NCBI GenBank assembly: GCA_037718865.1
Contig: JBBJMP010000023.1
Coordinates: forward strand, 1 to 64,000
Direction of reading: 5' to 3'
Length of the DNA stretch: 64,000 nt
From: JADCRZ01 sp037718865
Lineage (GTDB): Bacteria; Bacteroidota; Bacteroidia; Chitinophagales; Chitinophagaceae
Part shown: one piece after another, positions 55,535 through 64,000 of the stretch
Layout of the letters: every line of letters starts with the position of its first letter
How positions within the stretch are numbered: position 1 is the stretch's first letter
Notes under the pieces: generated by a model
Seen by the model: only the letters and a program-made list of their open reading frames with translations
The model's database searches: none
Told to the model about the DNA's origin: nothing
Program-made: the position numbers and the translations under genes

Positions 55535-56737
55535 TTATTTATCCAGGGACGCAAACCACGGCAGCGCATTGAGCATCATCGGTTCGATGCTGACACTGTG
55601 ATTGCCATTCGGAATAGGAAAAAATTCAACGTTGGTTGCCCCGGCTGCCCTGAACCTGTTAAAGGTAACCAGGGAGGTTTGAAAGTACGAGGCTTCATCG
55701 GCAGTTCCGTGATAAAGACGGGTAGGACTTTTAGGTACCCAGTTTAAAAAACTGTTTCTCGCAAGCAGCTGTTTTAAGGCTGTTTCTTTTGCAGGGTTCT
55801 TAAGTTCCGCATAAAAAACCGGATTGAATAATGCTGCCGTAGAAGTGGTTAAAGCAGCGTCTATCTCTGCCCGGCTTTTGGTGCCGTCAAGTAATTCAGG
55901 TATTCTCGAAGCATAAGGCTCCCGGAGAAAATCACTGAATGGCCGGTTCAAGTCGTATGTACTGTTGTAAGCCTTAACTATAAAAGCAAGGAGAGAAGGG
56001 GCAGCGTAAGTAGACGTATCGGCGATGATATTTAATGTAAGGCTCAGGTCGTAGCTCCCTGCTCCTTCAGCGGCAGCCGTGACGGACAGATGATGAAAAG
56101 GATTTGTTTCTATCTCCTGTTGAGCCGCCATCGTTGCATAACCGCCTTCTGAGTATCCTACCAAAAACAACCTGGGACTGATGGCGATCTGTTGTTTTCG
56201 CAGGTAATGTTTAGCTGCTTTGATCATATCCACCACCGTCAGGCCGGAGTAATTCTTGTCGAAGTAAGGATGCGTAATATTTTGGGAAATGCCATAACCG
56301 ATATAATCGGGAATGACGGTAACATACCCTGCAGAAGCAAACAATTCAAAACCGGAAAAGGTCGCTGGAAAATTCGAGGGAGCTTCAGCAGCTCTGAAAA
56401 TCGTTCCGTGCTGGGCACTGAGCAAAGACGGAATAACAGGCACGTTCTTAGGCACAGCCAGTAAACCGGAAACATTGATCAGCTTTCCCTTAAACGTTGT
56501 TTTATATACCATTCTGTAAAAGTCAACATCATATCTTGCCAAAGGAGCAAAATTGCCAAAACCGACTTTTGATGCAAAAGCCTGCAGTTCCGCCCTGGAG
56601 TAAGTCCCCAAAGGAGTAGCAGAAACAAACAACTTACTTCCCGGGTAGGTATCGAACTCGAAATCATCTTTTATACAACCTGCAAATACAAATACAATTA
56701 ATAACAAGCAGCTTATCGGCTTCATCATTTTTTTCAT
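55535..56737 (-). CDS. Secreted lipoprotein alpha/beta hydrolase (lipase-like)
   Basis: 400 aa. The signal peptide ends in VFAGC (Cys21), a lipobox. The nucleophile elbow is VGYSEGGY with Ser196, preceded by VIPDYIGYG and LSAQHGT; the late LYHGTADEASYF offers the acid and GNHSVS the His. It matches secretory lipase/cutinase-like alpha/beta hydrolases. Substrate unknown. Confidence 0.88.
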   Translation of the reverse strand: MKKMMKPISCLLLIVFVFAGCIKDDFEFDTYPGSKLFVSATPLGTYSRAELQAFASKVGFGNFAPLARYDVDFYRMVYKTTFKGKLINVSGLLAVPKNVPVIPSLLSAQHGTIFRAAEAPSNFPATFSGFELFASAGYVTVIPDYIGYGISQNITHPYFDKNYSGLTVVDMIKAAKHYLRKQQIAISPRLFLVGYSEGGYATMAAQQEIETNPFHHLSVTAAAEGAGSYDLSLTLNIIADTSTYAAPSLLAFIVKAYNSTYDLNRPFSDFLREPYASRIPELLDGTKSRAEIDAALTTSTAALFNPVFYAELKNPAKETALKQLLARNSFLNWVPKSPTRLYHGTADEASYFQTSLVTFNRFRAAGATNVEFFPIPNGNHSVSIEPMMLNALPWFASLDK

Positions 56738-56963
56738 AAGTTTTGAATATATTGTTCGTGAATGTTTATCTTAAATTAATCTCCAAAGTACATTGAATAA
56801 TCAACCGTAAAAATTATATCGCATTTTTGCAGTGTTTCTTTAAAATAATTTGCGTGCAATTTTACGTTAACGGGCAGGTGAATTTTATGGCTGTCAAACC
56901 TGACTTCAACCGGGGAATGTAGTACATTTAATGATTACCTGTTCATCCACTTAACTGTTCAAC

Positions 56964-58589
56964 ATGAAAATAATTTTTGTCCTGATTTTTATGGCGATCG
57001 GATTCCTGGCTATTGCGCAACGGAAAAAGGAGGTGACTAATCCTCGTGTTAAAACAGGTAACGGGCTGGTAGAAGGGGTTCGGGAATCAGGGATTCTATC
57101 ATTCAAGGGGCTTCCCTTTGCTGCGCCGCCAGTTGGCAACTTACGGTGGAAGGAACCTCAACCCATACAAAGCTGGCACGGTGTGCGCAAGGCAGATAAG
57201 TTTGGGCCCCGGGCCATGCAACGAGCTATGTTTGGTGATATGGTATTCCGGTCTGACGGAATGAGTGAGGACTGCCTTTATCTGAACGTTTGGACACCTG
57301 CCGAAGCTGGCGTTAAGCGGCTTCCCGTGCTGGTGTACTTCTATGGAGGTGGATTGATGGCAGGCGATGGCTCGGAGCCACGCTACGATGGTGCAAGCAT
57401 GGCCCGGAAAGGGGTTGTCGCCATTACCGTCAACTACCGGCTAAACCTGTTCGGCTTTTTAAGCCACCCGGAGCTTACAAAAGAATCTCCCCACCAAGCA
57501 TCGGGCAACTATGGTTTTATGGACCAGGCCGCAGCCATGCGCTGGGTGAAGCAGAACATAGCTGCCTTTGGTGGCGATCCGGATAAAATTACCATTGCCG
57601 GAGAGTCGGCAGGATCCATTTCTGTCAGCGCCCAAATGGTTTCTCCGTTATCCAAACATTTGATCGCCGGAGCTATTGGTGAGAGCGGCTCTCTACTCGG
57701 TACTCTTCCCGCCCTTGCCCTGGCAGACGGAGAACAGAAGGGTTCGCGCTTTGCAGAACTTGCCGGTGCACATTCGCTTGAAGACCTTCGCAGTATGACA
57801 GCATCACAGTTGCTGGACGCTTCGGCAAACCATGAATGGGAACTTTTCGGGCCGACGGTTGACGGCTATTTTTTGCCTGACTTTCCGGAAAAGATCTATG
57901 CTTCCGGAAAGCAAGCCCAGGTTCCTTTACTGGCAGGATGGAACTCCGAAGAGGCGAGCTTTACCTCGATTATGGGCAAGGAAAAACCTACAAAAGAAAA
58001 TTACGAGAGGACGCTGCTAAAATTATATGGTGATAAAGCCGCGGAGGTTTTGAAACGCTATAGCGGCTCTACTGATCAGGAATTGCAACAGGCAGCCACT
58101 GACCTTGCCAGTGACCGGTTCATCGGCTTCAGCACCTGGAAATGGTCGGATACGCATAGCCGTACGGGTGGCAAACCGGTTTATCGTTATTTGTATTGCC
58201 GTGCAAGGCCTGACGCACGGGCGGTAAGGGAGAATAGCAATCGCGGAACATCAGCAGGGGCGGATAAAACTGCAGATACGGCTAAACAACTTGCTCCCCG
58301 GCGCGGTGCAGTTCATTCGGCTGAAATCGAATATGCATTAGGCAACCTGGCTACTAACCTGGTGTACGACTGGCAGCTGGAAGATTATCAGGTCAGCAGG
58401 TTAATGCAATCTTATTTTGTCAATTTTGTCAAAACCGGTAACCCCAACGGTTCCGGACTACCGACATGGCCCGCGGTAAAAAGCGGCGTGCCAGCAACGG
58501 TAATGCATATCGATGTGCACACAAGGGCGGAGACGGAAAAGACGCGCGATCGTTACCTCATCCTCGATCAGATAACAATGAAGCAGTAA
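56964..58589 (+). CDS. Secreted type-B carboxylesterase
   Basis: 541 aa with signal peptide (FVLIFMAIGFLAIAQ). The oxyanion motif is YFYGGGLMAGDG, the nucleophile is GESAGS with Ser215, the Glu region follows NSEEASF, and the His is in GAVHSAEIEY. A Gly/Arg-rich insertion (RENSNRGTSAGADKTADTAK) lies before the catalytic His. It hydrolyses carboxyl esters. It is divergent from the lipase-like gene, across a 226-bp gap with no further gene. Confidence 0.92.
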   Translation: MKIIFVLIFMAIGFLAIAQRKKEVTNPRVKTGNGLVEGVRESGILSFKGLPFAAPPVGNLRWKEPQPIQSWHGVRKADKFGPRAMQRAMFGDMVFRSDGMSEDCLYLNVWTPAEAGVKRLPVLVYFYGGGLMAGDGSEPRYDGASMARKGVVAITVNYRLNLFGFLSHPELTKESPHQASGNYGFMDQAAAMRWVKQNIAAFGGDPDKITIAGESAGSISVSAQMVSPLSKHLIAGAIGESGSLLGTLPALALADGEQKGSRFAELAGAHSLEDLRSMTASQLLDASANHEWELFGPTVDGYFLPDFPEKIYASGKQAQVPLLAGWNSEEASFTSIMGKEKPTKENYERTLLKLYGDKAAEVLKRYSGSTDQELQQAATDLASDRFIGFSTWKWSDTHSRTGGKPVYRYLYCRARPDARAVRENSNRGTSAGADKTADTAKQLAPRRGAVHSAEIEYALGNLATNLVYDWQLEDYQVSRLMQSYFVNFVKTGNPNGSGLPTWPAVKSGVPATVMHIDVHTRAETEKTRDRYLILDQITMKQ

Positions 58590-58813
58590 AATATTTGCAA
58601 CTTATTTTACTAACAGATATTTTTTGGTAACCACTCATCTTAAATATCTCATCTCCCATATTGCCCGGTAACCAGTACTTACGCGTAGGGGTAAGCTCTT
58701 AATAAAATAAATTCCTCCTGCCATGTTCATGATTTCTGCTATTAACGCATTATAGTTGCATACTACGGCTTTGGTACAAAACGTAAATCGTCTACATTAA
58801 CTGGGTTGATCAT

Positions 58814-59467
58814 ATGAAAGTAATTATTTATGGTACCGGCAAACAGGCAGAATTCACCCACTACCTTTTTGCAAACGACAGTTCGTATGATGTTGTGGCG
58901 TTTTGTCTTGAACAAGCGTTTCTCCCTGACCGTGAGACTACATTCTCGGGAATTCCAGTAATCAGTCTGGAGGAAATCATAAAGGATTTTTCTCCATCAA
59001 GATACAAAATGCACATAGCCATTGGAGATAATAATATCCGGGAAAAGATGTTTGCCCTCGTCAAAAGCAAAGGCTTTACCTGTGTAAGTTATATTTGTTC
59101 AAAAGCCCAAACCTGGAATGATCTGGAAATAGGAGAGAATGTTTTTATAGATCAGGCTTCAACGGTTCACCCGCTTGTAAAAATTAACAACAATTCTAGT
59201 CTTATCGGAGCCTCTGTAGGGCATCACTGCAGGATTGGCAGGAACGTGCTCATCTCCGGCTCTTCTTTAGCAGGAAACGTTACCGTGGGAGATAACTCCT
59301 TCCTGGGACTAAACTCTTCCATTAAAGAAAATGTGGTTATTGGTTATCACAATATCATCGGGGTAGGCGCATTTATCGGGCACGACACGCAAGATAACGC
59401 GGTATTTTCCGATCATTGCAGCAGGAAAAGAAATATTTCCGCTGACGAAATACATTTGTTCAGGTAA
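58814..59467 (+). CDS. NeuD/PglD-type sugar O-acyltransferase, hexapeptide-repeat
   Basis: 217 aa. An N-terminal Rossmann-like domain (VIIYGTGKQAEFTHYLF) is followed from ~105 by left-handed beta-helix repeats (IGENVFIDQASTVHP, IGASVGHHCRIGRNVLISG, VGDNSFLGLNSSIKENVVIG). Such enzymes acetylate amino sugars in surface polysaccharides. A His in GHHCRIG may be catalytic. No glycan cluster is adjacent, so the target is unknown. Confidence 0.87.
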   Translation: MKVIIYGTGKQAEFTHYLFANDSSYDVVAFCLEQAFLPDRETTFSGIPVISLEEIIKDFSPSRYKMHIAIGDNNIREKMFALVKSKGFTCVSYICSKAQTWNDLEIGENVFIDQASTVHPLVKINNNSSLIGASVGHHCRIGRNVLISGSSLAGNVTVGDNSFLGLNSSIKENVVIGYHNIIGVGAFIGHDTQDNAVFSDHCSRKRNISADEIHLFR

Positions 59468-59510
59468 GCTGCTGGTTGGATTATATGTCCAGAACAATGA
59501 CCGTAACATA

Positions 59511-59750
59511 AAATCCTGTGGCGCCCATTCAGATCGTCTTTTTGCAATCGCGGCAAGAAAAGCTTCCTTGCGTCGTTTTGAAACATCTATAGTGGTACCG
59601 TCAGACATAATAACATAACCACCTTCTCCCCTGACATATTTTTTTATTTTGTTTAAGTTCACCAGGTAGGAATGATGAACCCTGAAAAAATGGTACATCT
59701 CCAACAGCAAGTCGTATTCTTTCAGGTTAGTGGCCAGTTCACGTTTGTTA
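59511..59750 (-). pseudogene. LytTR DNA-binding domain fragment, 5' truncated
   Basis: On the minus strand the region encodes LATNLKEYDLLLEMYHFFRV, then HHSYLVNLNKIKKYVRGEGG and DGTTIDVSKRRKEAFLAAI, a clear LytTR output domain. The receiver domain and start are missing; beyond 59752 the reading frame is unlike protein. The 3' end also lacks a nearby stop. It is the C-terminal remnant of a LytTR-family response regulator. Confidence 0.78.
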
Positions 59751-59752
59751 AT

Positions 59753-59989
59753 ATGACTGCCGATTCTTTCTCCAAGAAGTATGGTGAGATGTGGAATGCC
59801 CAATACAAATTGGCAGCATTTGATGCCGTCCGTGTTGGCAACGAGATCAGGTACTCCGGTGTCTGGGATCCTAACGCCAATGCACAATATATTGTCTGGG
59901 GACATACCCGGGAACAGGTTCGTCAAGCCTACGATGAAATGTGGCAGCTGAACATGACACTGGGATGGATGAATACGGTGTTCTTTTAA
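59753..59989 (+). pseudogene. Fragment of a bacterial tandem-repeat-domain (BTRD1-like) protein, 5' truncated
   Basis: On the plus strand 59753-59989 encodes FSKKYGEMWNAQYKLAAFDA, RVGNEIRYSGVWDP and YIVWGHTREQVRQAYDEMW with a normal stop. The pattern of repeated W...Y...GNEIRYSGVW matches the polyglycine-hydrolase-like tandem repeat domain (Pfam PF17660, as I recall it). A frame opens at 59672 but the extra residues come from antisense LytTR DNA. Only about one and a half repeats remain. It meets the LytTR fragment head to head at 59752/59753. Confidence 0.6.
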
Positions 59990-60234
59990 CCTAACCTTGT
60001 TGAAAATTCCACGCCGTCGCAGGTAAGCTGTGCATTGAGACAAAAGGGCTTGAGGTGTAAATACGCAACATGCGTAGAGAGCACTTCAGGCTCTTTTTGC
60101 ATTGCCGGTATGGTCGGATACTGCCAGGCGTGTCCCCATGCATTACCATGTAATAGTCACCGCTATGTAATTAAATTCTTCTCATCAAAAATTATTAAAA
60201 TACTCTACCTTTCAAGCAACTGAAGAAGTAATAC

Positions 60235-62415
60235 ATGAAGTATATCATTTTACTGCTGGTGATCCCCGTACAACTCCTGGCACAAAAAACGACTCCGACA
60301 GAAATAAACCGCTGGCAGCAACAGGCTAAACAAGTGACCATCATCCGGGACAATTGGGGTATACCGCACATCTATGGTAAAACGGATGCAGATGCCGTTT
60401 TCGGTTTGCTGTACGCACAGTGTGAAGATGATTTTAAGCGGGTAGAGATGAATTATGTGGAGAAACTGGGCAGAATGGCGGAAATAAAAGGCGAAGCGGA
60501 AATGTACAACGACCTGCTTATTAAATTGCTGATCGACACGTCCGAGGCGATAGCAGATTTCAACAATGCCGAACCCTGGCTAAAAAAATTGCTTAACGCC
60601 TATGCCGACGGCATCAACTATTATCTGTTTAAAAACCCGCAGGTAAAGCCGGCTCTGCTGCAACGGTTCAAGCCATGGTATCCGCTGCTTTGGACCGACG
60701 GAAGTATTGGAGCCATTAGTACGGCTGACATTACTACTTCAGAAATCAAGAACTTTTATTTAGTCGGTGCGGCCTCATTGTCGGTGGTGCAGCCCGATCC
60801 TGACCACCAAACCGGATCCAACGGTTTTGCCATTGCGCCTTCAAAAACAGCTTCTCGTAATGCCATCTTGTATATCAATCCGCATGTAACGTTTTATTTC
60901 CGGCCGGAGGTGCAGGTGGTCAGCGAAGAAGGACTACATGCATACGGCGCCGTAACCTGGGGACAGTTTTTTGTATACCAGGGTTTTAATGAATATTGCG
61001 GGTGGATGCACACGTCAAGTAATGTAGATGTGGCCGACCTGTATGAAGAAAAGATCGTCAGGAAAAACGGCCATTTTTTTTATGAATACAACAAGGCGCT
61101 GAAGCCGGTGCGCAGGAAGAAGATAGTCATACGCTATCGCGACGGTGAAGCTTTGCAGGCTAAAACTATTACTGCGTTGTATACGCATCACGGACCGGTA
61201 ATGGCCCAGCGGGGCGGGAAATGGCTCAGCCTTAAATCTTTTAACCGATCTGTTATCAGTTTGAAACAAAGCTGGCTCCGCACGAAAGCAACAGGATTGG
61301 AAGACTACAGAAAAGTAATGGAGTTGAAAGGCAATACGTCAAACAATACAGTCTTCGCTGATGCCAAAGGAAATATTGCCTACTGGCATGGTAATTATAT
61401 TCCGGTCAGGGATCCTAAGCTGGTATGGTCGAAGCCGGTAGACGGAACAACCGCTGCAACTGAATGGAAGGGATTGCATAAAACTGATGAAACGGTACAC
61501 TTGTACAATCCTCCTAATGGCTGGATACAAAACTGCAACTCTACGCCGTTTACTGCTGCAGGAAGTAATAGTCCTAAGAAAGCGGACTATCCACCTTATA
61601 TGGCCCCGGATGGTGAAAATTTTCGCGGGATCAATGCTGTTCGGGTATTAAGCAGGGATTCAGGTTATACGATCGATAAAATCATTGCTGCGGGTTATGA
61701 TGGTTATCTGGCTGCCTTCCGGATCCTGGTACCTGCTGTTGTCGCCGCATTTGAAAAAGCCGATCAACAGGGAGACACCGCTTATGCTTCATTAAAAGAT
61801 GCTGTCTCTGTGCTACAACAATGGAATTATTATTCAGGTGAGGCTTCGGTAGCTACTACTCTGGCAGTGGAGTGGGCGCAGAAATTAAGTCCTGCGATAC
61901 AACGTGTTTATGTTGATGAGGGGGAAGCCGACCAGGTGCAGCAGATGACGGAGTTCGCTGCCAGGGCAACTCCGCAACAATTGCTTCAACCACTTCGTGA
62001 GGTGATTGTTGAGTTGACCAGCAAGTTTGGCAAATGGCAGATGCCGTGGGGGGAAGTCAATCGTTTTCAGCGCCGCACCGGGGCGTTTCAGGAAAAGTAT
62101 GATGACAGCCAACCGAGTTTGCCGGTTGGTTTTGCTTCTGCTTTGTGGGGTATGCTGCCATCTTACAATAGCCGCTATTACCCCGGCACTACAAAACGAT
62201 ATGGCGTAAGCGGCAACAGCTTTATTTGTGCTGTCGAATTTGGCAAACGGGTAAAAGCGAAATCATTGTTGGCCGGCGGACAAAGCGGAAGTCCATCGTC
62301 TCCTCATTTTGCAGACCAGGCTCAGATGTATACGAAGGGACAATTCAAGGATGTATTGTTTTATAAAGAGGAGGTTTTGAAAGCGGCGGTAAGGAGTTAC
62401 CATCCTGGAGAGTAA
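60235..62415 (+). CDS. Penicillin acylase-family protein (second copy)
   Basis: 726 aa with signal peptide MKYIILLLVIPVQLLAQ. Ntn-hydrolase precursor: the self-cleavage site is TGSNGFAIAPSKT with Ser195, later NPHVTFYFRPEV and NEYCGWMHTSSNVDVADLYEE. The alpha part has the family TIIRDNWGIPHIYGKTDADAVFG. The precursor is shorter than the copy at 28409 and differs in the cleavage motif (SNG versus SNN). Related enzymes cleave aculeacin, long-chain acyl-homoserine lactones or cephalosporins. Precedes the DUF6265 gene by 19 bp. Confidence 0.92.
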   Translation: MKYIILLLVIPVQLLAQKTTPTEINRWQQQAKQVTIIRDNWGIPHIYGKTDADAVFGLLYAQCEDDFKRVEMNYVEKLGRMAEIKGEAEMYNDLLIKLLIDTSEAIADFNNAEPWLKKLLNAYADGINYYLFKNPQVKPALLQRFKPWYPLLWTDGSIGAISTADITTSEIKNFYLVGAASLSVVQPDPDHQTGSNGFAIAPSKTASRNAILYINPHVTFYFRPEVQVVSEEGLHAYGAVTWGQFFVYQGFNEYCGWMHTSSNVDVADLYEEKIVRKNGHFFYEYNKALKPVRRKKIVIRYRDGEALQAKTITALYTHHGPVMAQRGGKWLSLKSFNRSVISLKQSWLRTKATGLEDYRKVMELKGNTSNNTVFADAKGNIAYWHGNYIPVRDPKLVWSKPVDGTTAATEWKGLHKTDETVHLYNPPNGWIQNCNSTPFTAAGSNSPKKADYPPYMAPDGENFRGINAVRVLSRDSGYTIDKIIAAGYDGYLAAFRILVPAVVAAFEKADQQGDTAYASLKDAVSVLQQWNYYSGEASVATTLAVEWAQKLSPAIQRVYVDEGEADQVQQMTEFAARATPQQLLQPLREVIVELTSKFGKWQMPWGEVNRFQRRTGAFQEKYDDSQPSLPVGFASALWGMLPSYNSRYYPGTTKRYGVSGNSFICAVEFGKRVKAKSLLAGGQSGSPSSPHFADQAQMYTKGQFKDVLFYKEEVLKAAVRSYHPGE

Positions 62416-62434
62416 TTCATTTAATATTTAATTT

Positions 62435-62932
62435 ATGATAAAAGTTTTTACAGGTTTGTGTTTGTTGGTTTTAGTTATATCCCTGCAAGTGTTTGCGCAA
62501 ACGACGAAGCCAGGCTCGGTGTCCGACATTAAATTTATTGAAGGGCACTGGAAGGCAAATGCTGATGGAAGAACAGTAGAAGGAGTGTGGCTGGCACCGG
62601 AAGGAAATAACATTTTGGGCTTTATGCGCATGATGACAGGTGGCAAGGCCAGCCTGTATGAGATACTGGCTTATGAACAAAGCGACCAGGGACTGGTATC
62701 GCTGGTAAAACACTTCAGGCCGGGATTGCTTGGGGTGGAAGAGAAGGACCGCCAGGACCGGTATAATTTTCTGGAGGCTGGCACTGGCAGGGCCGTTTTT
62801 GAAAAGCAGGGTGAAGCGTTGCGTATTTTGTATGAAAAAAGATCCGCCGATCAATTTGTGATTGCCAGGGGAAACCTGCAGGAGGGCAAGTGGGTGTTCA
62901 AGGATCTTTTTGTTTTCGACAGGGTGAAGTAG
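62435..62932 (+). CDS. DUF6265-family secreted protein
   Basis: 165 aa with signal peptide (FTGLCLLVLVISLQVFAQ). The body is a calycin-like beta barrel pattern: IKFIEGHWKA, VEGVWLAPEGNNILGFMRM, YEILAYEQSDQGLVSL, and DLFVFDRV at the end. No catalytic motif is visible. Same operon as the acylase, 19 bp downstream. Confidence 0.82.
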   Translation: MIKVFTGLCLLVLVISLQVFAQTTKPGSVSDIKFIEGHWKANADGRTVEGVWLAPEGNNILGFMRMMTGGKASLYEILAYEQSDQGLVSLVKHFRPGLLGVEEKDRQDRYNFLEAGTGRAVFEKQGEALRILYEKRSADQFVIARGNLQEGKWVFKDLFVFDRVK

Positions 62933-63285
62933 GATTTTCTTCGAGTAAAGGTATTCTACGCTGAAGCAGCTTAAGGCAGTATAACATGAATAGCGCTTCT
63001 CATTATTTTGTCATCACGAATGAGCCCATCGGGCATAACACTTTTGTGCACAGCATTTAAGAAACAGCCTTATAAATTTTGACAACCCGCTCTGAAAGGA
63101 TTTCTCCGGTCGCATATGCCTCAGGCTGAAGAACCGGCAACGGCGACCTGCGAAATGACAGGAAAATGATTACTATCGACACTAATAACCCCGGGCAAAC
63201 ACAACAGCCCTGCTCCCGCAAGCGCAGGAGTGGGAACTCCTCCTCTTCCCGTTCATTTATTTTTTGGTGAATATGAAGGAGAATG
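62933..63285. other. Intergenic region with REP-like fragment and hairpin
   Basis: 353 bp without a credible gene. It contains GATTTCTCC (63099-63107) and GAAATGACAGG (63152-63162), echoing the inverted repeat at 3564-3716, and a hairpin-like CTGCTCCCGCAAGCGCAGGAGTGGG at about 63211-63236. A 77-codon minus-strand frame across it has the composition of translated repeat and is not annotated. Confidence 0.5.
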
Positions 63286-63293
63286 TACATTTG
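63263..63293 (+). promoter_or_regulatory. Textbook Bacteroidota promoter for tRNA-Ser
   Basis: TTTG at 63263-63266, a 19-base spacer, then TACATTTG at 63286-63293. The tRNA begins 5 bases after the -7 box, at the expected transcription start. Confidence 0.85.
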
Positions 63294-63297
63294 CCGC

Positions 63298-63382
63298 GGA
63301 GAGATGGCAGAGCGGTCTAATGCGGCGGTCTTGAAAACCGTTGACTGTTACAGGTCCGGGGGTTCGAATCCCTCTCTCTCCG
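63298..63382 (+). tRNA. tRNA-Ser (anticodon UGA)
   Basis: 85 nt. The acceptor stem GGAGAGA/TCTCTCC, the anticodon stem GCGGT/ACCGT with loop CTTGAAA (anticodon TGA), a class II variable arm and the T loop GGTTCGAATC are all visible. The discriminator is G and CCA is not encoded. Confidence 0.95.
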
Positions 63383-63534
63383 CAACGCATATCCATAATA
63401 AGTTGTAAAACAAGTAAATGTGAATACATTTTAATATAGGGGAGCAAAAAAGGGAGCGGTATTCATAATTTTTTCTGATGAATTTTACATGTATTTTTGC
63501 CTCTTAGCCTTAAGGCTATCATTTAACAATATTC

Positions 63535-63562
63535 GGGCAGTGTTTCTACACTGCCCTTTTTT
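63535..63562 (+). terminator. Strong rho-independent terminator after the tRNA
   Basis: GGGCAGTG-TTTCTA-CACTGCCC followed by TTTTTT. A perfect palindrome TAGCCTTAAGGCTA lies just upstream (63505-63518). Confidence 0.85.
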
Positions 63563-63646
63563 GTATATGTCTGGTCCTGAAATAGCTTGGAATTAAAAGC
63601 AATCACGCGCGGGAACTTACTTACTTACTTAAGTTTCGCAGTTAAA

Positions 63647-64000
63647 TTACGTTAGAATTTGTTTATGTTTTGGAGATATTAATTCCAATATTCCATTTAA
63701 TTTACCGGAGTTGATAATCTTGTTGATGCATATATCAATATCTTCCACAAATACATCTAACGTTTCGATAATGATTTTCATAATAACTATTAATAGTTCC
63801 CATAACCTTATATGCAGCCTTTGTTCCATCATTTCTTCACCGGTAGCTCTGAATAATTCTCCTCTGGTTTCATAGTCATCGAAGCGTTTTCTTAAGGTAA
63901 GCAGGATATATTGAATCATGGTAATGGTAGTGTCTGCTATCTGCGCTTCCAGGCTTTTAGATTGGCATCCTCCCAGATTCAGGTATTGCTTGCTTTCTTT
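63647..64000 (-). CDS. IS4-type DDE transposase, C-terminal part (runs off the window)
   Basis: Read from the right window edge the frame is open for 117 codons: YLNLGGCQSKSLEAQIADTT, then MIQYILLTLRKRFDDYETRG and RLHIRLWELLIVIMKII before the stop. The CQSKSLEAQIADTT...YILLTLRKRFDDYETRG pattern is typical of the C-terminus of Bacteroidota IS4-like transposases. An ATG at 63919 is internal. The N-terminus and the DDE core lie outside. Confidence 0.78.
   Translation of the reverse strand, partial: KESKQYLNLGGCQSKSLEAQIADTTITMIQYILLTLRKRFDDYETRGELFRATGEEMMEQRLHIRLWELLIVIMKIIIETLDVFVEDIDICINKIINSGKLNGILELISPKHKQILT

Noticed and set aside
59309..60043. Full 244-codon minus-strand gene
   Set aside because: Only the central ~75 residues are protein-like (LytTR); the left end is antisense to the acetyltransferase gene and the right end to the tandem-repeat fragment.
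63057..63290. 77-codon minus-strand frame upstream of tRNA-Ser
   Set aside because: It reads through a REP-like fragment and a hairpin and has the composition of a translated repeat.

Overview
The window looks like chromosomal DNA of a Bacteroidota bacterium, most likely family Chitinophagaceae (inferred; no 16S is present). The evidence is repeated TAnnTTTG promoter boxes (a perfect TTTG-N19-TAnnTTTG stands before the tRNA), the gene families (DUF4270, DUF4294, DUF5686, GSCFA, DUF6443-type Rhs, GH109, a TonB-dependent receptor with a carboxypeptidase-like N-terminus), a CcmE with a CxxxY haem motif, and mid-range GC with compact, strand-switching operons.

Layout. 1-1.2 kb: tandem array of ~276-bp multi-hairpin units, one of three copies of a dispersed element (others at ~33.9 and ~44.0 kb). 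1.2-8.6 kb (minus): folC, a TonB-like protein, SDR, EamA transporter, radical SAM protein, membrane protein, arginase-family enzyme. 8.8-12.4 kb (plus): ccmE-ccmF and a DUF4294 gene. 12.4-14.8 kb (minus): rfaE2-like gene, flippase-like membrane protein, panC. 14.9-19.4 kb (plus): starch-synthase-like gene, DUF4270 lipoprotein, metK, rlmB. 20.3-22.7 kb: HMG-CoA lyase, GSCFA and SET-domain genes. 22.8-27.3 kb (minus): miaE, a GH109 glycosidase with a frameshifted signal peptide, a NahK-like sugar kinase and a GH1-like glycosidase, which together look like an N-acetylhexosamine locus. 27.3-28.4 kb: two probable tiny transcription units with strong terminators. 28.4-43.8 kb: penicillin acylase, DUF5686 protein, trhO, purC, TonB-dependent receptor, an unknown membrane protein, a complete IS1595-family element and an oligopeptidase B-like peptidase.

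44.4-50.9 kb is the most interesting accessory locus. Three translationally coupled genes encode a coiled-coil protein with a predicted outer-membrane barrel, a 1500-aa DUF6443/Rhs protein with a variable C-terminal domain, and a small membrane-anchored protein that is the likely immunity factor. The C-terminal domain carries a His...Cys arrangement resembling permuted papain/NlpC-P60 folds. With a membrane-anchored partner this suggests a toxin acting in the periplasm.

51-62.9 kb holds small housekeeping or stress genes (NAD-binding protein, VOC, DUF1801, methyltransferase, XRE/DUF2975 pair, AlkC-type glycosylase), secreted hydrolases, a NeuD-like acetyltransferase, a deletion scar joining the 3' remains of two divergent genes (LytTR regulator and a tandem-repeat-domain protein), a second penicillin acylase and a DUF6265 protein. 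The right end holds tRNA-Ser(UGA), a terminator and the C-terminal part of an IS4-type transposase that runs off the window.

All calls rest on reading sequence and motifs; no database search was run.
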